From the NCBI GenBank assembly GCA_017462825.1, contig JAFTQI010000008.1, positions 1 to 27,456 of the forward strand: a stretch of DNA of 27,456 bases, written 5' to 3'. Below are positions 25,501 through 27,456 of the stretch, piece after piece (the stretch's first letter is position 1; every line of letters starts with the position of its first letter). The notes under the pieces were generated by a model. The model had not been told where the DNA came from and did no database searches. It was given only the letters and a program-made list of their open reading frames with translations. The DNA comes from Clostridia bacterium. Its GTDB lineage: Bacteria > Bacillota_A > Clostridia > Christensenellales > Borkfalkiaceae. A program made the translations under genes and the position numbers.

Positions 25501-26592
25501 GGTTCTTCGAAAGAAGCGGGTCATTACGGCCATGCGACGAGCAGTAAACCCGGCGACGGCGCTGTAAACCTTATCAATAACTATGACGTTGGTAGACAAA
25601 TTCAGCAATCGTGGTATGCGAACGTCGGCGGTACGTCGGCTGCGAATACGAACGCGAACGGTTATACCCGTTTGCAATGCGACACGGGTAACGGCGGCTA
25701 TTGGCCGTATAACCCTGTTCAGGCAGGCGACTGTAATGATAACCCCAGTCAAATCATTGACTATGAAGTAAACGAAGAAAAAGGCTACATTTATGTGAAA
25801 GCGCGCGCTATGGACTGGGCGTACGGCGATACGTCGAATGGCGGCGTTGCAAACGGCTCTACGACGAAATCGTATATGGAAAACTACTACCGCTTAAATA
25901 CGGACGGTACGGTTTACGTAAACAACAGTTTCGTGGATTGGAACGGCTTCACGGATATGGATAAGTGTGACTTCCACCTTTCAGAGCTTCCCGCGTTCAT
26001 TCCTGTGCATACCTTGAATCACTTCTTTACCTATGACGGAACGTCGCCTTGGACGGGTGGTGACTTAACAATGAGAAACGATTTGTCTCTTTGGACGGAG
26101 TCGACGGGTAAATATTATCAAAGCAAAGTTGACGGCAATGCGCACGGAACGACTGGTGAAGAATGGGTAGCTTGGGCAAACGACCAGTACGGCTCTGTTG
26201 CCTTGGGTATCTATATTCCCAACGTCACCAGATTCGTTTCCGGTAGATATGAGACGGCTGTTACCACGGCGGAGAGTTCGAACGTAAACGCATACTCCAA
26301 CAAATTAAGCTCGAAAGGCTTAATGTCGAATATGCAATCCATTTTACGTACGTATCAAAGCTGCTACGTAGGGAATACGAGCTATACCGCGCCCGGTATT
26401 GAGCTTAGAATGACGGCGTACGCGCCTATCGATTACACCTACGTATTGTCTGTAAACGATATTAACACGGTTCGCAGCCAGTTTAAGGCTATCCACGATA
26501 GCGGTAAGGTTACGAACGCAGGTAGTCAGCAGGGTGCAAGGGTTGGCCTTGACGCATGGGCTCGCGCGGATAAGATTTGGACGCAAGTCTAA
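19516..26592 (+). CDS. Giant secreted multimodular repeat protein (2358 residues)
   Basis: The signal peptide has a basic start, a hydrophobic core (about 10-28) and a cleavage site after A35-S36-A37. Four beta-sandwich modules of about 158 residues follow (41-197, 247-406, 459-617, 734-895), each starting YTLTF then REDWAESSKL and ending IDDFFIE or a close variant: carbohydrate-binding-module-like. They are joined by ~50-residue linkers of the form IGELPxxxxGxxWxIDG. At about 955-1025 and 1336-1412 are InlB-type B-repeat-like units (FDNWY and FTGWKD cores). Residues ~1026-1335 hold two related domains, and 1590-1788 a GIRFQTMIS...YGSIVNL domain. The C-terminal 430 residues (from ~1926) form an unrecognised domain with NNYDVGRQIQQSWY and CDTGNGGYWPYNPVQAGDC. 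No LPXTG, membrane anchor, S-layer or dockerin motif is seen. The likely role is extracellular glycan binding, possibly processing; enzymatic function is unproven. The ribosome site AGGAGG (19501-19506) is strong. Confidence 0.85.
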   Translation: MTRICKRITIWLLSAVAFVALALGIAFGRPQIQKASAEDSYTLTFEMPSAREDWAESSKLSKDYLLDGTQTIGYQTEEVYTGSDAFVITETAGTTSGQAIVNTHAKGPIASWDANTKYTVSFMMKGAPFHFYFDHAGMVLLDDWVRPSTTEWTYYEYTFTPSEVKATPSRYSFLFKVAENYGKTYIDDFFIEVYEEPTTATVTTGSAIGELPALDAGKAWKIDDQIITADTVWNYTENKTATIVDTYTLTFGEEETTTREDWAESSKLGADLLTSATQTIAYQNQEVYAGSEALVITETAGTTSGQATVNTHSKGPIASWDANTKYTVSFMMKGAPFHLYFNHGKMTLMDDWVRPGEDWTYYEYTFTPNDYFVEGGTNRYSFLFKVAEANKQTYIDDFFIEEYKEPTVLPTLTVAKGCVIGELPALEEGKAWAIDGEIITAETLYNYTENKTATIVDAYTLTFEMPSAREDWAESSKLGADYLLNGTQTIAYQSTEVYSGSDAFVITAAADTTSGQAIINLHAAGPIAAWNANTKYTISFRFKGAPIRLDFDFTAAVVLDSEISPESMDWTYYEYSFTPSEVKGGAAVGRYSFLIKVLEANAKVYIDDFFIEVYEEPTTATVTTGSAIGELPVLPDGYYWTIDGAAITAETLYNYSENKVAIATKNAYYTLAFDGAEEKTVTFGEAIGELPDVPAKDGYTNGRWTIDGVAITADTVYNYNENKTAVAEYDPISYTLTFKAQEDATREDWAESSKLGTGYLINNSVHTVAYQSEEKYAGEDALVITDTAGTTSGFAIVNLHAAGPIKSWDANKKYTISFRLKGEAIHLYFNHGVGGKLLDDWVRPGEDWTYYEYTFTPNDYFVEGGTNRYSFCFKIAEKKVGAQVFIDDLFIEEYNAVLDESTVATGNAIGELPAVPEKDGYTGYWTIDGAAITAETVWSYAEDKVAVPYYNKNSSTYTVTVDGEAQTVEEGGYAAEPETPADYEDEDYTYTFDNWYIVDTDTVFDFSMAITQDYNVESRFTATAKPKMVEVAWGSGNFEPNVDGSEYTRIRLNTTAASVWTGSVNGSTIDQYLAYTKLNGRTVKEINEAAAANGCEELIKAYVRPNNASTSFYALYIPNSFTEILAEDIYTVTIEEGWQHEDSGTGNTYTNSSAVTWYFRDKTFQQNTGANKDINATANFTFGNQGDTGSGATCFILNTKDVSGLWTGTNGTMGMGNPSLNWIYINGKSIKEWNAEAKAAVAAGDATDICYGSTHAQNTNAGAPIAVRPGYANTESNGAFFQIWIANEFLPAEDIYSFEWKEGFSFMFTNTNDLYYMSESVKFENVNGAWVNSNNIYTVTVEDYNGAVLDTQRVVSGGKATAVPNPSRPMTSTAIYTFTGWKDSEGNDFDFATTTITGDVTVIAQYSEQAIQIETTEIEAVKFLYTTATDNWLIFTISNHDYTCDTGNTTYVVSQKELNRIEFLDNVILRGTIVVGTDTLEEATLAQVFAANGDGTLINFWGNGTFGLRVRKTPAYNSITEIVIKSGTHFPSYQYACAGNTEKDVRYMTLSEKVFKTVSAELGTNGQTWTTVYGTSASSYDISMADGAAIRLIQLDNFTGDASNYMETEGYKQSGIRFQTMISKETITQLQSMLGTVYDKVSFGTLIVPSADLVGGDFSHAWLDANNILYMDIKSTAWLNADGYAFADENSSYVTFYGSIVNLKAANHTRDFSGVGYIKLEKGEETTYFYAPYNESNSRSAAYIAQAAVADRSATQTDRYNNRIDENNNWSPYTVGQINFLKLYMSSLEDTEIAAQEAVTLTSTGALATVADSRNTATVTVDKKLNGAYVQLNYQTNIDVWGKFYYQNSAGTKSAVEDFYLQKGSSQHKQYLDLFRKNGVGKLAGLTSDDLYLTKIEFQNATVDKSSTGTFKFLGLYSSAKTIDTANYQVYITKTLDNDGGEMTLGAHLGLGGALTYLAKSGVYEGVTSGTYGKGSVLMRTSTESFVSQRNTSWWGSSKEAGHYGHATSSKPGDGAVNLINNYDVGRQIQQSWYANVGGTSAANTNANGYTRLQCDTGNGGYWPYNPVQAGDCNDNPSQIIDYEVNEEKGYIYVKARAMDWAYGDTSNGGVANGSTTKSYMENYYRLNTDGTVYVNNSFVDWNGFTDMDKCDFHLSELPAFIPVHTLNHFFTYDGTSPWTGGDLTMRNDLSLWTESTGKYYQSKVDGNAHGTTGEEWVAWANDQYGSVALGIYIPNVTRFVSGRYETAVTTAESSNVNAYSNKLSSKGLMSNMQSILRTYQSCYVGNTSYTAPGIELRMTAYAPIDYTYVLSVNDINTVRSQFKAIHDSGKVTNAGSQQGARVGLDAWARADKIWTQV
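19636..22200 (+). repeat. Four long in-frame tandem repeats within the giant gene
   Basis: Units at 19636-20106, 20254-20733, 20890-21366 and 21715-22200, each near 480 bp with a 140-200 bp linker between. Some stretches are almost identical at the DNA level, for example around 19650-19690 against 20904-20944, and 20579-20660 against 22046-22127, which points to recent duplication or gene conversion. Assembly collapse or expansion is possible here. Confidence 0.85.
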
Positions 26593-26625
26593 TCGTGTCT
26601 TAACGAACTGAATAACAAAAGCATG

Positions 26626-26656
26626 GGGCAGGTATGCGTTCAACGCATACCTGCCC
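26626..26656. repeat. Intergenic palindrome, copy between convergent genes
   Basis: A perfect 31-bp palindrome: left arm 26626-26640 (GGGCAGGTATGCGTT), central C, right arm 26642-26656. It lies 33 bp after the giant gene and 15 bp from the end of the spoVT-like gene. The following bases are T/G-rich (TTTGGTTTG), so it may stop transcription weakly from both sides. Confidence 0.85.
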
Positions 26657-26671
26657 TTTGGTTTGTTGGTT

Positions 26672-27217
26672 TTATTCGAATTGATTTGCTAAAATATCGG
26701 CGGTCAAACGGGCGAGATTGACTTCGTTTGCGTCGAGTTTTGCGCCGTCCTCTTTGGAGAGAACAGCAACCGCACCAAGGCAGTCCCCGCCGGCGACGAT
26801 AGGCACGATTACTTGTGCCGTAATACCTTCTTCCTTGGTCTGGGTCAAGGGTAGAATGTCGCCGCCTTCCGAAGCGTTGGCGATATAGCTGCGCCGTTCG
26901 CGTAAAATACGGTCCATTTCCTCAGAAAGACTTTTCCCATCGAGATCCTTTTTCCCTTCGCCGTAGGCGTGTAAAACGCCGTCGGTATCGCAAATGACGG
27001 CGAGTTTCCCGCACAAATCGTTGAGGGAGCGGGCGGTCGCCTTGCTGAATTTTTCGAGCGTTGCGATAGGGGAATATTTTTTAAGCATAAGCTCGTCGCG
27101 GTCGGTGAAAATTTCTAAGGGGTCGCCCTCTTTAATACGCAGGGTGCGGCGAATTTCCTTTGGAATAACCACTCTGCCGAGCTCGTCTATTCTTCTTACA
27201 ATACCAGTAGCTTTCAT
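26672..27217 (-). CDS. spoVT: SpoVT-like AbrB-family regulator with GAF domain
   Basis: 181 residues, the length of SpoVT. Residues 1-50 are an AbrB/MazE-type swapped-hairpin DNA-binding domain: MKATGIVRRIDELGRVVIPK, then EIRRTLRI and GDPLEIF. Residues ~55-178 form a GAF-like sensor domain. In Bacillus it is a forespore regulator that tunes sigma-G genes and germination; in Clostridia it is also needed for spore formation. A longer reading begins at an ATG at 27229, but that codon overlaps the Shine-Dalgarno GGAGG (27223-27227) serving the ATG at 27217, and the family N-terminus begins there. A CATATTA box (27264-27258) upstream could suit sigma-G, though no good -35 accompanies it. Implies spore-forming ancestry, not proof of sporulation. 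Confidence 0.92.
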   Translation of the reverse strand: MKATGIVRRIDELGRVVIPKEIRRTLRIKEGDPLEIFTDRDELMLKKYSPIATLEKFSKATARSLNDLCGKLAVICDTDGVLHAYGEGKKDLDGKSLSEEMDRILRERRSYIANASEGGDILPLTQTKEEGITAQVIVPIVAGGDCLGAVAVLSKEDGAKLDANEVNLARLTADILANQFE

Positions 27218-27327
27218 TTTATCCTCCATTTACCATTATTTTGTGAGGAAGAAAGGATAATATGCGCAAAGATGGTAGAAAGCGGTGAAAAAAGTTTCAA
27301 TTTTTTCAAAAAGTGGGATAAAATGAG

Positions 27328-27356
27328 TTGACAAAGATAACTAGTTAGGTTATAAT
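27328..27356 (+). promoter_or_regulatory. Consensus sigma-A promoter of tRNA-Leu
   Basis: TTGACA (27328-27333), 17-nt spacer, TATAAT (27351-27356), both perfect, ending 13 nt before the mature tRNA 5' end. Confidence 0.85.
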
Positions 27357-27369
27357 AGATTTCGTTAAT

Positions 27370-27454
27370 GCGGTCGTGGCGGAACTGGCAGACGCGCAAG
27401 ACTAAGGATCTTGTGGGTAACTCCATGCAGGTTCAATTCCTGTCGACCGCACCA
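27370..27454 (+). tRNA. tRNA-Leu (anticodon AAG)
   Basis: 85 nt including an encoded CCA. The acceptor stem GCGGTCG pairs with CGACCGC; the anticodon stem CAAGA/TCTTG closes the loop CTAAGGA with anticodon AAG (Leu, CUU, and more codons if A34 becomes inosine). There is a long variable arm around GGGTAACTCC as expected of a type II tRNA, and the T arm is GCAGG-TTCAATT-CCTGT. It may be the first gene of a tRNA cluster continuing beyond the window. Confidence 0.95.
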
Positions 27455-27456
27455 AA

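Noticed and set aside
27218..27229. Upstream ATG for the SpoVT-like gene
   Set aside because: The codon overlaps the GGAGG that serves the ATG at 27217, and SpoVT proteins begin MKATGIVRRID.

Overview
The window looks like chromosome from an uncultured, Gram-positive, low-to-mid GC anaerobe of the Clostridia. The signs are a SpoVT-type AbrB regulator, formate-tetrahydrofolate ligase, dimeric GlyQS-type glycyl-tRNA synthetase, AGGAGG ribosome sites, sigma-A promoters and very large secreted modular proteins. The gene style recalls gut Christensenellales-like lineages, but that placement is a guess. I see no prophage, insertion sequence, CRISPR array or plasmid gene.

Layout. 1-800: 3' end of an RsmF-like rRNA methyltransferase, closed by a bidirectional terminator. 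887-4609 (minus): a 1240-residue surface protein with an N-terminal lipobox-like signal and a C-terminal membrane anchor with a Lys/Ala tail. 4819-6301: two half-size TauE/SafE (TSUP) membrane proteins and a HAD phosphatase. 6699-9900: Ppx/GppA-HD, Maf and a divergent MreB. 10051-10790: a near-consensus promoter preceded by A/T tracts, about 700 nt without a credible protein gene, and a strong terminator. This interval folds by eye into successive multi-helix junctions and is the best candidate here for an undescribed or rare large structured RNA. 10798-14028 (minus): a GT-C membrane glycosyltransferase and glycyl-tRNA synthetase. 14276-18917: formate-THF ligase, glutaminyl-tRNA synthetase and a membrane protein that looks like a tandem CvpA duplication. 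19393-26592: a 35-residue peptide gene followed by a 2358-residue secreted repeat protein. 26672-27217 (minus): SpoVT-like regulator. 27370-27454: tRNA-Leu(AAG).

Most genes are housekeeping (translation, one-carbon metabolism, nucleotide hygiene, envelope shape) in short units with their own promoters. Two giant surface or secreted proteins carry lectin-like beta-sandwich modules and probably face host or dietary glycans. A 31-bp palindrome recurs between genes in three clear copies plus one decayed copy. Differences between copies are matched on both arms, so the hairpin itself seems to be conserved. All calls come from reading the sequence; no database search was run.
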